A stretch of DNA of 64,000 bases. It comes from Lacisediminihabitans changchengi (GTDB taxonomy: Bacteria > Actinomycetota > Actinomycetes > Actinomycetales > Microbacteriaceae). Within the stretch, counting starts at the first letter, position 1; each line of letters begins with the position of its first letter. The position numbers were made by a program, and so were the translations under genes. Of the stretch, positions 18,214 through 27,413 are shown one piece after another. The stretch is taken from assembly GCF_016634425.1 (NCBI RefSeq), contig NZ_JAEPES010000003.1, positions 496,001-560,000 on the forward strand, written 5' to 3'. A model generated the notes under the pieces. The model did no database searches, was not told the DNA's origin, and saw only the letters and a program-made list of their open reading frames with translations.

Positions 18214-19985
18214 CAGGAGTCCTTCCCCTTGGTGCGGCTAGTGGATGGCTGCGAGGCTGCGGCTTCGGCGGCCTTGCGCTCGGCAATCGTCTGGCGACGC
18301 TGAGCCTCGCCCGACGCCGCCGTCTTCTTGGCAGCGACCGCGGCGGCCGGCTCGCGGAACTGGGCACGCCCGCGGTACACCGCGCCGAGAGCCTTCGGGT
18401 CAAGCCCGCTGAATCGGTGGCCCTCCGCGAAGAACGGTCGCCGGGCGATCAGCTGAAGCATTGGGTGCGTGAACAGGGTGACCACGACGAGGTCGATCAG
18501 GGTGGTGATGCCGAGGGTGAGCGCGAAGCCCTTGACGTTTCCGACCGCGACGGCGAACAGGATGGCCGCGGCGAGAAAGTTGACGGCGTCGGACGCGATG
18601 ATGGTGCGCAGCGCGCGCTTCCAGCCCGCCTCGACGGCCCCGTCGAGCGCCCGGCCATCCCGCAGTTCGTCTCGTATTCGTTCGAAGTAGACGATGAACG
18701 AGTCCGCCGTGATACCGATGGCGACGATGAGGCCGGCCACACCGGCGAGGGAGAGCCTGAACCCTTCTCGACCGGAGAGCAGAACGACGACAAGGTAGGT
18801 GAGCACCGCCGCCACCACCAGCGACGCGATCGTGATCGAGGCGAGGCTGCGGTACTGCAGCAGCGAGTACAAGACGACCAGGATCAGACCGATCAGCCCG
18901 GCGAGCAGACCACTCTGGAGCTGGGTCTTACCGAGGGTCGCCGTGATGGTCTCGTTGCTCTGCACCTTGAACCCGATCGGCAACGCGCCGAACTTGAGCT
19001 GGTCCGCAAGGGTCTTCGACGTCGCCTGGGTGAAGTTGCCGCTGATCTGGGGCTTGCCGTTGGTGATCACCGCGTTGGTGGTCGGCGCCGAGATGATGCG
19101 GCCGTCGAGCACGATGGCGAAACGGTTGCGCGCATCGGTCTGCGGGAAGGCGTTGAGTCGGGTGGTGACCGCGGCGAACTCCTTGGTGCCCTTGGCGTTG
19201 AAGACGATATTGACCGCCCACTGGCCGGTCGTCGCTCCCTGCGAGTTCTGCACCTGGCCGTTGGTGGCGTCGGAGATGGTCTCGCCTGCCACCTCGACCG
19301 GGCCGAGGATGTACTTGTATGCACCGCTGTCATCGCAGGTGATGAGCGGGATCTTCGGATCCGCGACGTTCGCCTTGGTCTTGTCGACGTCGGCGCAGCT
19401 GAAGGCATCGAACTCGGCCTTCAGCTTCGGGGTGACGTAGGCGAGGTCACTGCCGTTGGTCGGCTTGGTGCTCGGGGTCGCCTGGAGCGTAGTGAAATCG
19501 CTCGGCGTCGGGCTCGGAGTGGCCGAACCTCCCACGGCGCTGCTGGCCGCGGCATCCGTCACCAGCACCGGACGGAACTCGAGCTTCGCCGAGGACTCGA
19601 TGCGGTTGATCGTCGCCTGATCCGGAATTCCGGGGATGCTCACGACGACGTTCTGGCTGCCCTGCGTGTTGATCTCCGCCTCGGAGACACCGCTCGCATC
19701 GATGCGCTGACGGATGATCGCCACGGCCTGATCGAGCTGCTCCGCCGTCGGAGCAGCCTGGCCAGAGGCCACCTGGGGCTGCAGGATGATTTCGGTGCCG
19801 CCCTCGAGGTCGAGCGCGAGCTTCGGCGTCCAGGTCGCCGCGGCGACCACCTTGCTGATATCCGGTCCCTTGGGATTCGCAGTGAAGAAGGCATTCGCCC
19901 CGTTTGCGATCGCGAGAAGAGCCGCGATGACCAGGAGCCAAACCAGCGAACGTGTCGCCTTCTTGACCGGGGTCGTTCTTGCCAA
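18213..19985 (-). CDS. secD: Protein translocase subunit SecD
   Basis: A 590-aa RND-type membrane protein: first membrane helix near residues 12-32 (SLVWLLVIAALLAIANG), a large exported P1 domain with KLALDLEGGTEIIL and the Ser/Thr-rich insertion near residues 150-170, then a C-terminal helix bundle with GITADSFIVYFERIRDELRD. A ~50-residue hydrophilic Ala/Lys-rich tail ends the protein, a common actinobacterial extension. It forms an operon with secF and probably yajC, 117 bp upstream. Confidence 0.96.
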   Translation of the reverse strand: MARTTPVKKATRSLVWLLVIAALLAIANGANAFFTANPKGPDISKVVAAATWTPKLALDLEGGTEIILQPQVASGQAAPTAEQLDQAVAIIRQRIDASGVSEAEINTQGSQNVVVSIPGIPDQATINRIESSAKLEFRPVLVTDAAASSAVGGSATPSPTPSDFTTLQATPSTKPTNGSDLAYVTPKLKAEFDAFSCADVDKTKANVADPKIPLITCDDSGAYKYILGPVEVAGETISDATNGQVQNSQGATTGQWAVNIVFNAKGTKEFAAVTTRLNAFPQTDARNRFAIVLDGRIISAPTTNAVITNGKPQISGNFTQATSKTLADQLKFGALPIGFKVQSNETITATLGKTQLQSGLLAGLIGLILVVLYSLLQYRSLASITIASLVVAAVLTYLVVVLLSGREGFRLSLAGVAGLIVAIGITADSFIVYFERIRDELRDGRALDGAVEAGWKRALRTIIASDAVNFLAAAILFAVAVGNVKGFALTLGITTLIDLVVVTLFTHPMLQLIARRPFFAEGHRFSGLDPKALGAVYRGRAQFREPAAAVAAKKTAASGEAQRRQTIAERKAAEAAASQPSTSRTKGKDS

Positions 19986-20102
19986 AGGGAACTCAGCTTT
20001 CTGTGAGCGGGGAGGTCAGCACGCGCGCAGGCTAGGGTGCAAGGCGAAACGCTGGAGCGGGGCCAACCCGAGGATCTCGAGCGGCCCCGTTCAGATTAGC
20101 GG

Positions 20103-20534
20103 TTAGTCTTCGAGCTTTTTTGCCGCACCGGTCTCGGGCGTCGACGCGGGTTCGACACGCTCGCCGAACTGCGGCTCTTTAACGGTCGACGAGGACTGCT
20201 CGGGTACGACGATGGTGGTCTCGCCGCCACCCTCGGATTCGAGCTCTTCCACGGTCTCGGGCTCGACGGTGTCGTCAGCGGCCTTGAGGATTGTGGACTT
20301 GTGGATCTTGATCACGTTGCCGGGAGAAATCTCGATGAACGCGAAGTTGTTCTCGTCGTCGAGCTCGGTGATCGTGCCGAACAGTCCGTAGTTGGTCATG
20401 ATCTCCACGCCCGGAACGATCTGCTTCTGACGCTCGGCCGCCGCCTTGGCCTTCTTGCGGGAGGAGCGGAACTGGAAGATGACGAAAGCCACCAGTACAA
20501 CTGCGATGAGGATAAGGGTGGGATCGAATTGCAT
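20103..20534 (-). CDS. yajC: Preprotein translocase subunit YajC
   Basis: A 143-aa small membrane protein of the SecDF-YajC complex. One helix near residues 6-23 (TLILIAVVLVAFVIFQF) is followed by FRSSRKKAKAAAERQKQIVP and the conserved region GVEIMTNYGLFGTITELDDE. The C-terminal ~50 residues are acidic and low-complexity. It lies between ruvB and secD in the usual order. Confidence 0.94.
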   Translation of the reverse strand: MQFDPTLILIAVVLVAFVIFQFRSSRKKAKAAAERQKQIVPGVEIMTNYGLFGTITELDDENNFAFIEISPGNVIKIHKSTILKAADDTVEPETVEELESEGGGETTIVVPEQSSSTVKEPQFGERVEPASTPETGAAKKLED

Positions 20535-20607
20535 GCGCGAAGGAACCTTCCGAGTTCTTAGGGAAACACGGGGAGTCTAACCCTGCGTGCTGAGTGGCCA
20601 GCTTGAA

Positions 20608-21648
20608 TTATAGGTCATCGCCGAACAACGCCCCGTTCGACTGCGACAGTCCGAAATGGCGCCAGGCCAGCCGGGTCGCGACGCGGCCGCGGGGGGTTCG
20701 CGTGATCAGTCCGATGCGCACCAAGAAGGGTTCGACCACCGACTCGATGGTCTCCGCCTCCTCGCCGACCGAGACCGCGAGCGTGTTCAACCCCACCGGT
20801 CCCCCGTCGAAGCGGGTCAGGATGATCTCCATCACGGCTCGATCCAGGCGGTCCAGCCCGAGCTGGTCGACGTCATACAGCTCCAGGGCGGCCTGCACCG
20901 CGCCGAGTCCCGCCTCGTCGCCGTGCACCAGGGCGTAGTCCCGCACTCGACGAAGCAGCCGGTTGGCGATTCGTGGCGTTCCCCGGCAACGCCCGGCGAT
21001 CTCGGCCAGAGCGGCACGATCGATCGGAAGGTCTAGGAGAAGGGCAGCACGGCTCAGCACCTGCTCCAGCTCCGGTTCCGAGTAGAACTCGAGATGCGCG
21101 GTGAAGCCGAAGCGGTCGCGCAGCGGATTCGGCAGCATGCCGGAGCGCGTCGTCGCGCCCACCAGGGTGAACGGTGCGAGATCGAGCGGGATAGAGGTCG
21201 CCCCTGCCCCCTTACCCACCATGATGTCGATGCGGAAATCCTCCATCGCGAGGTACAGCATCTCCTCCGCGGAACGCGCCATGCGGTGGATCTCGTCGAT
21301 GAACAGGATCTCCCCCGGTACCAGCGACGACAACACCGCGGCGAGATCGCCGGCGTGTTGGATGGCGGGGCCGCTCGACATCCGCAGCGGTCTGCCGCTC
21401 TCCTGCGCCACGATCATCGCGAGCGTGGTCTTGCCGAGTCCGGGAGGGCCGGCCAGCAGAATGTGGTCGGGCGTGCGGTTCTGGATGCGTGCGGCCTCGA
21501 GCAACAGCTGCAGCTGCGCGCGCACCTTGGCCTGGCCGACGAATTCGGCCAGCGACTTCGGGCGGAGCGCCCCCTCGAAGGCGAGTTCGGCATCCGACTC
21601 TGGCGTGGGCCGCACGATGGCGACGGACGGGTCGTCGGACATGCTCAC
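20608..21648 (-). CDS. ruvB: Holliday junction branch migration ATPase RuvB
   Basis: The AAA+ motor of the RuvAB complex. The 346-aa protein has Walker [19 protein letters not shown], Walker [12 protein letters not shown], sensor 1 [20 protein letters not shown], and the arginine-finger and winged-helix C-terminus ([17 protein letters not shown]). Its start overlaps the ruvA stop by four bases, giving a coupled ruvC-ruvA-ruvB operon. Confidence 0.97.
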   Translation of the reverse strand: MSMSDDPSVAIVRPTPESDAELAFEGALRPKSLAEFVGQAKVRAQLQLLLEAARIQNRTPDHILLAGPPGLGKTTLAMIVAQESGRPLRMSSGPAIQHAGDLAAVLSSLVPGEILFIDEIHRMARSAEEMLYLAMEDFRIDIMVGKGAGATSIPLDLAPFTLVGATTRSGMLPNPLRDRFGFTAHLEFYSEPELEQVLSRAALLLDLPIDRAALAEIAGRCRGTPRIANRLLRRVRDYALVHGDEAGLGAVQAALELYDVDQLGLDRLDRAVMEIILTRFDGGPVGLNTLAVSVGEEAETIESVVEPFLVRIGLITRTPRGRVATRLAWRHFGLSQSNGALFGDDL

Positions 21649-22283
21649 CTACTGCTCCCCACCGGGTCTGCCGACTGCGGTCCGAGACGCGACAGCGTGA
21701 GTCGCAACAACTGCTGCACCGTGTGCGGTTGGTCCGCCGCGGCTTGATCGGCGGATGCTTCGGCCAGAGCCTCGTCGACAGCCTGAGCCGCAACGCGCTC
21801 GCTCCAACCGAGCCCGACCAGTGCGACGAGCACACTCTCGGTCACGGTGGTCGCCGCCCGTGGCGCCGGAGCGCTGGATGCAAAGGCCTGGATCTTGCCG
21901 GTCAAGGACACCACGATGAGCTTCGCGGTCTTGGGGCCGATGCCGGAGACCTTGCGGAACGCAGCATCGTCGTCGGAGGCCACGGCTGCGGAGATCTGGC
22001 TCGGGGTCATCGCCGCCAGCACTCCCATCGCCGACTTCGGCCCCACGCCGGTGGTGCCACGGAGCAGGTCGAAGACCATGAGCTCGTCAGCATCCTGAAA
22101 CCCGAACAGTGAGAGGTCGTCTTCGCGCACGATGAGCGCGGTACGCACCGTCGCCTCGGTGCCGATGCGCAGGGACAGGGCGTGCTGGGGGGTGACGTTG
22201 ATGGAGAGACCGAGGCCACCGACCTCGATGACAGCAGTGGTTCCGGCGACACCGAGAACGGTGCCACGGACGGAGGAGATCAT
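21645..22283 (-). CDS. ruvA: Holliday junction DNA-binding protein RuvA
   Basis: Junction-recognition subunit. The 212-aa sequence has the OB-fold N-terminus ([20 protein letters not shown]), helix-hairpin-helix motifs ([30 protein letters not shown]) and a C-terminal domain that contacts RuvB ([20 protein letters not shown]). It overlaps ruvC and ruvB by four bases on each side. Confidence 0.96.
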   Translation of the reverse strand: MISSVRGTVLGVAGTTAVIEVGGLGLSINVTPQHALSLRIGTEATVRTALIVREDDLSLFGFQDADELMVFDLLRGTTGVGPKSAMGVLAAMTPSQISAAVASDDDAAFRKVSGIGPKTAKLIVVSLTGKIQAFASSAPAPRAATTVTESVLVALVGLGWSERVAAQAVDEALAEASADQAAADQPHTVQQLLRLTLSRLGPQSADPVGSSR

Positions 22284-22867
22284 GCGCCAAGCCTACGTTT
22301 GGGCGCCGACTTTGCGGTCGAGCGCTCTGCGGCGAGCCATGCCTGCTGGGCCTGGGTCAGCGCTCCCCCGGCGGGAGCAATGACCGTTCCCCGCTTCCAG
22401 CCGTGGCAGAGCGCGATCGCGAGGGCGTCGGAGGCGTCGGCGGGCTTCGGCAGCTCCGCGAGACCGAGCACGCGGGCGACCATCGTCGCCACCTGCTGTT
22501 TGTCGGCCGACCCGTACCCGGTGACCGCCGCCTTGACCTCCGACGGCGTATGAAGGCCGACCGGCAGTCCGCGCTTCGACGCGTGATACAGCGCGATGCC
22601 GCTGATCTGGGCGACGCCCATCACCGTGCCGAGGTTCTGCTGGGCGAACACTCGCTCGATCGCCACGGCCGCGGGACGGTGAACGTCGAGCAGTCGCTCG
22701 ATCTCCTCGCCGACCTCGAGCAGCCGCTTCTCGAGCGCCATGGTCGAGGGGGTGCGAATCACGACGACGTCGACCAGCACCGCGGTGCGGTTGGGGGCGA
22801 CATCCACGATTCCGACGCCGCAGCGGGTGAGGCCGGGGTCGATCCCGAGCACCCGCACGGAGCCCAC
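22280..22867 (-). CDS. ruvC: Crossover junction endodeoxyribonuclease RuvC
   Basis: Resolves Holliday junctions. 195 aa with the RNase H-like N-terminus VRVLGIDPGLTRCGVGIVD (first catalytic Asp), AAVAIERVFAQQNLGTVMG (catalytic Glu), and the C-terminal DASDALAIALCHGW with catalytic Asp residues. It is the first gene of ruvCAB and lies 9 bp after yebC. Confidence 0.96.
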   Translation of the reverse strand: MGSVRVLGIDPGLTRCGVGIVDVAPNRTAVLVDVVVIRTPSTMALEKRLLEVGEEIERLLDVHRPAAVAIERVFAQQNLGTVMGVAQISGIALYHASKRGLPVGLHTPSEVKAAVTGYGSADKQQVATMVARVLGLAELPKPADASDALAIALCHGWKRGTVIAPAGGALTQAQQAWLAAERSTAKSAPKRRLGA

Positions 22868-22876
22868 CTGAGTCGC

Positions 22877-23635
22877 TTATTCCTCGTCGAGCTGCGCCTG
22901 CACGTCGGCGGGCACCTCGAAGTTGCCGTAGACGTTCTGCACATCGTCGTCGTCGTCGAGCGCGTCGATCAGGCGGAAGACCTTCTTCGCCGTCTCGAGG
23001 TCGACCGCGATGGTGAGACCGGGGACGAACTCGACGTCGGCCGAGTCGTAGTCGATACCGGCATCCTGCAGGGCGGTGCGCGCAGCGACCAGGTCCTGCG
23101 GCTCCGTGACGATCTCGAACCCGGCACCGCGGTCGTTGACCTCTTCCGCTCCCGCGTCGAGCACCGCGCCCAGGATGTCATCCTCGTCGGTGCCGTCGGT
23201 CTTCGTCACCGAGATGACGCCTTTGCGGCTGAAGTTGTACGCGACGCTGCCCGGGTCGCCCATAGTGCCGCCGTTGCGGGACATGATGGCACGCACGTTG
23301 GCGGCGGCACGGTTCTTGTTGTCGGTGAGACATTCGATCAGGAGTGCGACGCCACCGGCGGCGTAGCCCTCGTACATGATGGTCTGATAATCGACGGCCT
23401 CACCGAGTTGGCCGGAACCGCGCTTGATGGCATTGTCGATGTTGGAGTTGGGAACAGAGGTCTTCTTCGCCTTCTGAACCGCATCCACGAGGGTGGGGTT
23501 ACCGGAGAGATCTGCACCGCCCATCTTGGCGGCGACCTCGATGTTCTTGATGAGCTTGGCGAACGACTTGGCACGGCGCGAGTCTTTGATCGCCTTCTGG
23601 TGCTTGGTGGTTGCCCATTTGGAGTGGCCTGACAT
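22877..23635 (-). CDS. YebC/PmpR family DNA-binding regulatory protein
   Basis: 252 aa starting [20 protein letters not shown], the strongly conserved family N-terminus; the open frame further upstream has no family counterpart. [15 protein letters not shown] and [19 protein letters not shown] are family motifs. YebC-type proteins act as transcription regulators, and some members have been linked to ribosome stalling relief. It heads the yebC-ruvCAB cluster. Confidence 0.95.
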   Translation of the reverse strand: MSGHSKWATTKHQKAIKDSRRAKSFAKLIKNIEVAAKMGGADLSGNPTLVDAVQKAKKTSVPNSNIDNAIKRGSGQLGEAVDYQTIMYEGYAAGGVALLIECLTDNKNRAAANVRAIMSRNGGTMGDPGSVAYNFSRKGVISVTKTDGTDEDDILGAVLDAGAEEVNDRGAGFEIVTEPQDLVAARTALQDAGIDYDSADVEFVPGLTIAVDLETAKKVFRLIDALDDDDDVQNVYGNFEVPADVQAQLDEE

Positions 23636-23734
23636 GCTGAACATTCTACCCGGCGAGGGTCGCGACGCCTCCCCCGCAGCCCGGCCCGTCGCGCCCACGG
23701 GTCGCGGATGACGTCGGCCCCCCGCATCGACTAT

Positions 23735-23751
23735 CTGCCGGCACCCGGCAG
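23735..23751. repeat. Short perfect hairpin
   Basis: Stem ctgccgg/ccggcag with a three-base loop cac, upstream of yebC. The 14 bases gcacccggcagaag from its right half recur at 9166-9179 upstream of rpsD, so it may be part of a dispersed short repeat. Confidence 0.5.
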
Positions 23752-23797
23752 AAGGCGACACTCGATTGGCCTCCGGGGGCGGGCAGCGTCTATCTCT

Positions 23798-23882
23798 GTC
23801 CGAAATGACGGAGAAATTGCTTCCTCATCTAATCCCATCGGGCGAGATGGGTCACCCTGACAGAATCTCCGTCATTTCGGAC
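23798..23882. repeat. Palindrome-ended element, copy A (85 bp)
   Basis: Perfect 17-bp inverted repeats gtccgaaatgacggaga (23798-23814) and its complement (23866-23882) enclose a 51-bp core with an inner cccatc/gatggg stem. The termini match those of the elements at 45876 and 47089 except for two positions, and the total lengths agree to within 2 bp. The copy lies in the 434-bp gap between the divergent yebC and the hypothetical gene at 24070, so it is not a terminator. Apart from this element and the small hairpin at 23735, I see nothing else in the gap. Confidence 0.85.
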
Positions 23883-24069
23883 GCCTCCGCCCCGATCGCG
23901 GCTGATCGGAGCCCGCGCGATTCCGTCGTGCAGGCGCCCCGGCAGAACGGCTGCTCTCCACATCGTGAGTCGTCACCAATGGCTCTTCGCGCGCGGACGA
24001 AGCGCCATTCATGAAGACTCACCGGGAGGGTGAGGTCATAGGGTGAGAGAAACACGACGGAGGCTCAGC

Positions 24070-25110
24070 ATGGACGCGCAGTCACTGCTTGCGGGACCGC
24101 GTGGCCGGCGCCTCCTGTTCGCCATTGGTCACCGGCTGGACCAGCAGGTATGGAATCTCGGCCTTATTGCCGCCTGGGCTCCGGATGATGTCGCCGCTCG
24201 CTCCGCCTTCTGCGAGGCGATCGCGACTCTGGTGCCAGCCCCGGCCCGAGTGATCTCGAATGTGGTCGAGAGGTTCGAACTGGCATCCCTCCGAGAATCC
24301 GTCGATCGGGCGATGTACTGGCAGGCGCCCGACGACGAAGACGCGCTGCTCGCGAGGCCCGAATGCATCGAGGCTTTACGCACATTGGCAACGGCCGTCA
24401 GCGCCGCGCCCGGAGCCCAGTGGTGGGAGTCCCCCTGCGCAGCCGAGTCTCAACGGATCGTCGCCTTCGACAATCCGGGGCGGGATAAGCAAGAGTCGCG
24501 CTGGGACTTCTCCGAGCGACTCGCGAACTGGAGCATCCGGACGATCGACGACGAAGCCAGCGCACCTGAATTAGCCGTGCCGGTGACCGAGCGCATCAGC
24601 GGACCGTGGTGGTCCATCCCCAATTTCACCGGGCTTGCCGTGACCACCCGCGAGCTGACCCGGGGAGGGCCCATCGGCCTCACCCTTGTCGAGGACGGAT
24701 TCGGATGGACCGACGCGGAGGCCACTCCCGTGTCGGTGGCACCCTCAGCGCGGGTGCTCGAGATCGAGGGTCCGGAAGCTTGGATTGGGCTGGTCGAACG
24801 GTTCCCGCTCGAAGTCACGCGATCCCGCCGGCACAACTGGTGGAGGGCGACCGGGGTCGACGGCCGATGGTTCATTCCGGACTGGCTCGCGGCATCCACT
24901 GTCTTTGACGGAGTGCACCTCACCGTCGCTGGATATCTCGCCACGGCCGGACGAGCGCTCCCGGTTGCCGGCGGTCACACCGTACTGGCGAACTTCAACC
25001 CCGACGAAACGTACTGGCTGGCTGACATGGTGCGGCCGAATGGTTCGAAAGAGGGCTGGCATCGCGACCGTGAAGAGGAACCGTGGGAGCACGCCGCCAA
25101 CGTTCCGTAA
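24070..25110 (+). CDS. Hypothetical protein, no recognised domain
   Basis: A 346-aa soluble protein with no signal peptide and no membrane helix. I recognise no family. The C-terminal half is rich in tryptophan (SGPWWSIPNF, RRHNWWRATG, DGRWFIPDWL, ETYWLADM), suggesting a carbohydrate- or ligand-binding fold, but this is only an impression. The start ATG at 24070 has a good GGAGG 9 bases upstream (acggaggctcagc); an in-frame ATG at 24043 has none. It is convergent with pdxT across a strong inverted repeat and divergent from yebC. Confidence 0.8.
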   Translation: MDAQSLLAGPRGRRLLFAIGHRLDQQVWNLGLIAAWAPDDVAARSAFCEAIATLVPAPARVISNVVERFELASLRESVDRAMYWQAPDDEDALLARPECIEALRTLATAVSAAPGAQWWESPCAAESQRIVAFDNPGRDKQESRWDFSERLANWSIRTIDDEASAPELAVPVTERISGPWWSIPNFTGLAVTTRELTRGGPIGLTLVEDGFGWTDAEATPVSVAPSARVLEIEGPEAWIGLVERFPLEVTRSRRHNWWRATGVDGRWFIPDWLAASTVFDGVHLTVAGYLATAGRALPVAGGHTVLANFNPDETYWLADMVRPNGSKEGWHRDREEEPWEHAANVP

Positions 25111-25117
25111 CTCGCCC

Positions 25118-25183
25118 CCACTGAGTTGCCCGAAAATGCAACGTTTCGGGCGCTCACACCTGCATATTCGGGCAACTCAGTGG
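25118..25183. repeat. Long inverted repeat between convergent genes
   Basis: Arms of 23 bp (25118-25140 and 25161-25183, beginning ccactgagttgcccg) match at 22 positions around a 20-bp loop. The loop plus left arm can instead fold as gcccgaaa/tttcgggc (25128-25135 with 25144-25151), so two hairpins compete. It lies between the ends of the hypothetical gene and pdxT; there is no T-run on either strand. It may serve as a bidirectional terminator or be an interspersed repeat. Confidence 0.85.
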
Positions 25184-25199
25184 TTGCCAGGCGCGCGAA

Positions 25200-25799
25200 C
25201 TACTCCCGCGCGCGCACCTTCCGCAGGAAGTACTCATGAAACCGCGTGTCCCCGGTGATCTCCGGGTGGAATGAGGTGCCCAGCAGATTGCCCTGCTCGA
25301 CGGCGACCACGCGGCCATCCGCCACGGTCGCGAGCGCGGTCGCGGCGGGCCCGGTCTCCTCGACGATGGGCGCGCGGATGAACACCGCGTGCATCGCGGG
25401 CTCCCCGAGCTCCGGGATGTCGAGGTCGGTCTCGAAGGAATCCAACTGAGAGCCGAACGCATTGCGCCGTACCGCCACATCCAGACCGCCCAGGCTCTGT
25501 TGCCCGGGGATACCGTCGAGGATGCGGTCGGCGAGCATGATGAGGCCCGCGCAGGTGCCGTAGACCGGCATACCCGAACGGATGGCGTCCTTCAGCGGAT
25601 CCGCGAGCCCAAAAGCCCGCGACAGCTTGTCCATCACGCTCGACTCCCCACCCGGGATGACGAGGCCGCGCACCTCGGCAAGCTCGCTCTCCCGACGGAT
25701 CGGCCGGGCATCCGCACCCAGCGAGGCGAGAACCGCGAGATGCTCGCGGAAGTCGCCCTGCAGGGCGAGAACCCCGACCGGAACGGCGTCGGAGGTCAC
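25200..25799 (-). CDS. pdxT: Pyridoxal 5'-phosphate synthase glutaminase subunit PdxT
   Basis: Releases ammonia from glutamine for PdxS. 199 aa with VGVLALQGDFREHL at the start, RGLVIPGGESSVMDKL, the nucleophile elbow VYGTCAGLIMLAD (catalytic Cys) and the C-terminal SFHPEITGD (catalytic His-Glu). It lies 5 bp after pdxS, forming the pdxST operon. Confidence 0.96.
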   Translation of the reverse strand: MTSDAVPVGVLALQGDFREHLAVLASLGADARPIRRESELAEVRGLVIPGGESSVMDKLSRAFGLADPLKDAIRSGMPVYGTCAGLIMLADRILDGIPGQQSLGGLDVAVRRNAFGSQLDSFETDLDIPELGEPAMHAVFIRAPIVEETGPAATALATVADGRVVAVEQGNLLGTSFHPEITGDTRFHEYFLRKVRARE

Positions 25800-25804
25800 C
25801 CGAA

Positions 25805-26716
25805 TTACCAGCCGCGCTCGGCGAGACGGTGCGGCGCGGCGAGGTCGGCGACGTTGATGCCGACCATCGCCTCGCCCAGCCCGCGCGAGGTTTCGGCGAT
25901 AACGGCCGGGTCGTCGAAGAAGGTGGTGGCCTTGACGATCGCGGCTGCACGCTTCGCCGGGTCGCCCGACTTGAAGATGCCGGAGCCGACGAACACGCCG
26001 TCAGCACCGAGTTGCATCATGAGTGCGGCGTCGGCCGGCGTGGCGACTCCGCCCGCGGTGAACAGCACGACGGGGAGCTTGCCGGTGCGCGCGATCTCGA
26101 CGACGAGCTCGTACGGTGCCTGCAGTTCTTTCGCCGCGACGTACAGCTGGTCGTGCGACATCGCGGTCAGCGCGGCGATCTCGCCCTTGATGGTGCGGAT
26201 GTGCTTAGTCGCCTCGGAGACGTCGCCGGTGCCGGCCTCGCCCTTCGAGCGGATCATGGCCGCGCCCTCGTTGATGCGACGCAGCGCCTCACCGAGGTTG
26301 GTCGCGCCACAGACGAACGGAACGGTGAAGGGCCACTTGTCGATGTGGTTGACGTAGTCGGCCGGCGACAGCACCTCGGACTCGTCGATGTAGTCCACCT
26401 TGAGGGCCTGCAGCACCTGTGCTTCGACGAAGTGGCCGATGCGCGCCTTGGCCATGACCGGAATCGAGACGGCGGCGATGATGCCGTCGATGAGGTCGGG
26501 GTCGCTCATGCGCGCGACGCCACCCTGCGAACGGATGTCTGCGGGCACGCGCTCCAGCGCCATGACGGCGACGGCGCCCGCCTCTTCGGCGATTTTGGCC
26601 TGCTCGGCGTTGACGACATCCATGATCACGCCGCCCTTGAGCATCTCGGCGAGCCCGCGCTTCACACGGCTCGAGCCGATTGTCTCGGAATTGTTGGTCT
26701 GGGTGTCGTCACTCAC
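25805..26716 (-). CDS. pdxS: Pyridoxal 5'-phosphate synthase lyase subunit PdxS
   Basis: Makes PLP from ribose 5-phosphate, glyceraldehyde 3-phosphate and ammonia. The 303-aa protein has [20 protein letters not shown] near the N-terminus, [14 protein letters not shown] (first reactive Lys), [15 protein letters not shown], and [18 protein letters not shown]. The family is very conserved and the call is firm. The neighbouring upstream gene on this strand is the HIT protein, 86 bp away. Confidence 0.97.
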   Translation of the reverse strand: MSDDTQTNNSETIGSSRVKRGLAEMLKGGVIMDVVNAEQAKIAEEAGAVAVMALERVPADIRSQGGVARMSDPDLIDGIIAAVSIPVMAKARIGHFVEAQVLQALKVDYIDESEVLSPADYVNHIDKWPFTVPFVCGATNLGEALRRINEGAAMIRSKGEAGTGDVSEATKHIRTIKGEIAALTAMSHDQLYVAAKELQAPYELVVEIARTGKLPVVLFTAGGVATPADAALMMQLGADGVFVGSGIFKSGDPAKRAAAIVKATTFFDDPAVIAETSRGLGEAMVGINVADLAAPHRLAERGW

Positions 26717-26802
26717 GATTGCCTCTCTTGTGCCTCGGTGGGTTTCGAGGCCATTTCATTGTATTGCGGGCGCGGGTGCCCGACGATTCCGGTGGTGCTG
26801 CA

Positions 26803-27411
26803 TTACGCGGCCGGCCAGGCTCCCGCCACTTCCGCCCGCACCTCACCGAGCAGGCGCGGTACCGCCTTCGTTCCGGCAATGATGGGGAAGAAGTTCGAGT
26901 CGGTCGCCCACCGTGGCACGATGTGCTGGTGCAGGTGCCCGGCGATGCCGGCCCCGGCGATCTTTCCCTGGTTCATGCCGATGTTGAAGCCATCGCAGTG
27001 TGAGGTCGCGGTCAGCACCCGCATGGCGATCTGGGTCAGGCTGCCCATCTCGGCGACCTCGTCCGCATTCGCCTCGTCGTAGGTGGCGATGTGGCGGTAC
27101 GGCACGATGAGCAGATGACCGGAGTTGTAGGGGAACAGATTGAGCAGCACGTAGCAATGCTCTCCCCGCGCCACGATCAACGCCTTCTCGTCGGACATCG
27201 ATGGTGCGACGCAGAACGGGCACTCCTGTTCGTGCGGGGTGGGCCCTGCCTCGATGTAGACCATCCGGTGTGGGGTCCACAGGCGCTGGAAAGCATCCGG
27301 AACCGCGGCGAAGTCGGCGGATGACTCGATGCTCACCTCGCCGAAGCTGGCATCACCGATGACGGGATCGCTCCCGTAGGCGTCCGCCGCGCGGTCCCCC
27401 GTCGACTCCAT
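26803..27411 (-). CDS. HIT family hydrolase/phosphorylase, probable Ap4A phosphorylase type
   Basis: A 202-aa histidine-triad protein. GHLHQHIVPRW is the HIT motif and NIGMNQGKIAGAGIAG is the preceding conserved strand; ECPFC near residue 62 suggests a zinc site. The combination of thrS neighbour and sequence matches the actinobacterial family that includes Rv2613c of Mycobacterium tuberculosis, characterised as a diadenosine tetraphosphate phosphorylase. Its start lies 2 bp after the thrS stop, so the two are co-transcribed. Confidence 0.9.
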   Translation of the reverse strand: MESTGDRAADAYGSDPVIGDASFGEVSIESSADFAAVPDAFQRLWTPHRMVYIEAGPTPHEQECPFCVAPSMSDEKALIVARGEHCYVLLNLFPYNSGHLLIVPYRHIATYDEANADEVAEMGSLTQIAMRVLTATSHCDGFNIGMNQGKIAGAGIAGHLHQHIVPRWATDSNFFPIIAGTKAVPRLLGEVRAEVAGAWPAA

Positions 27412-27413
27412 GT

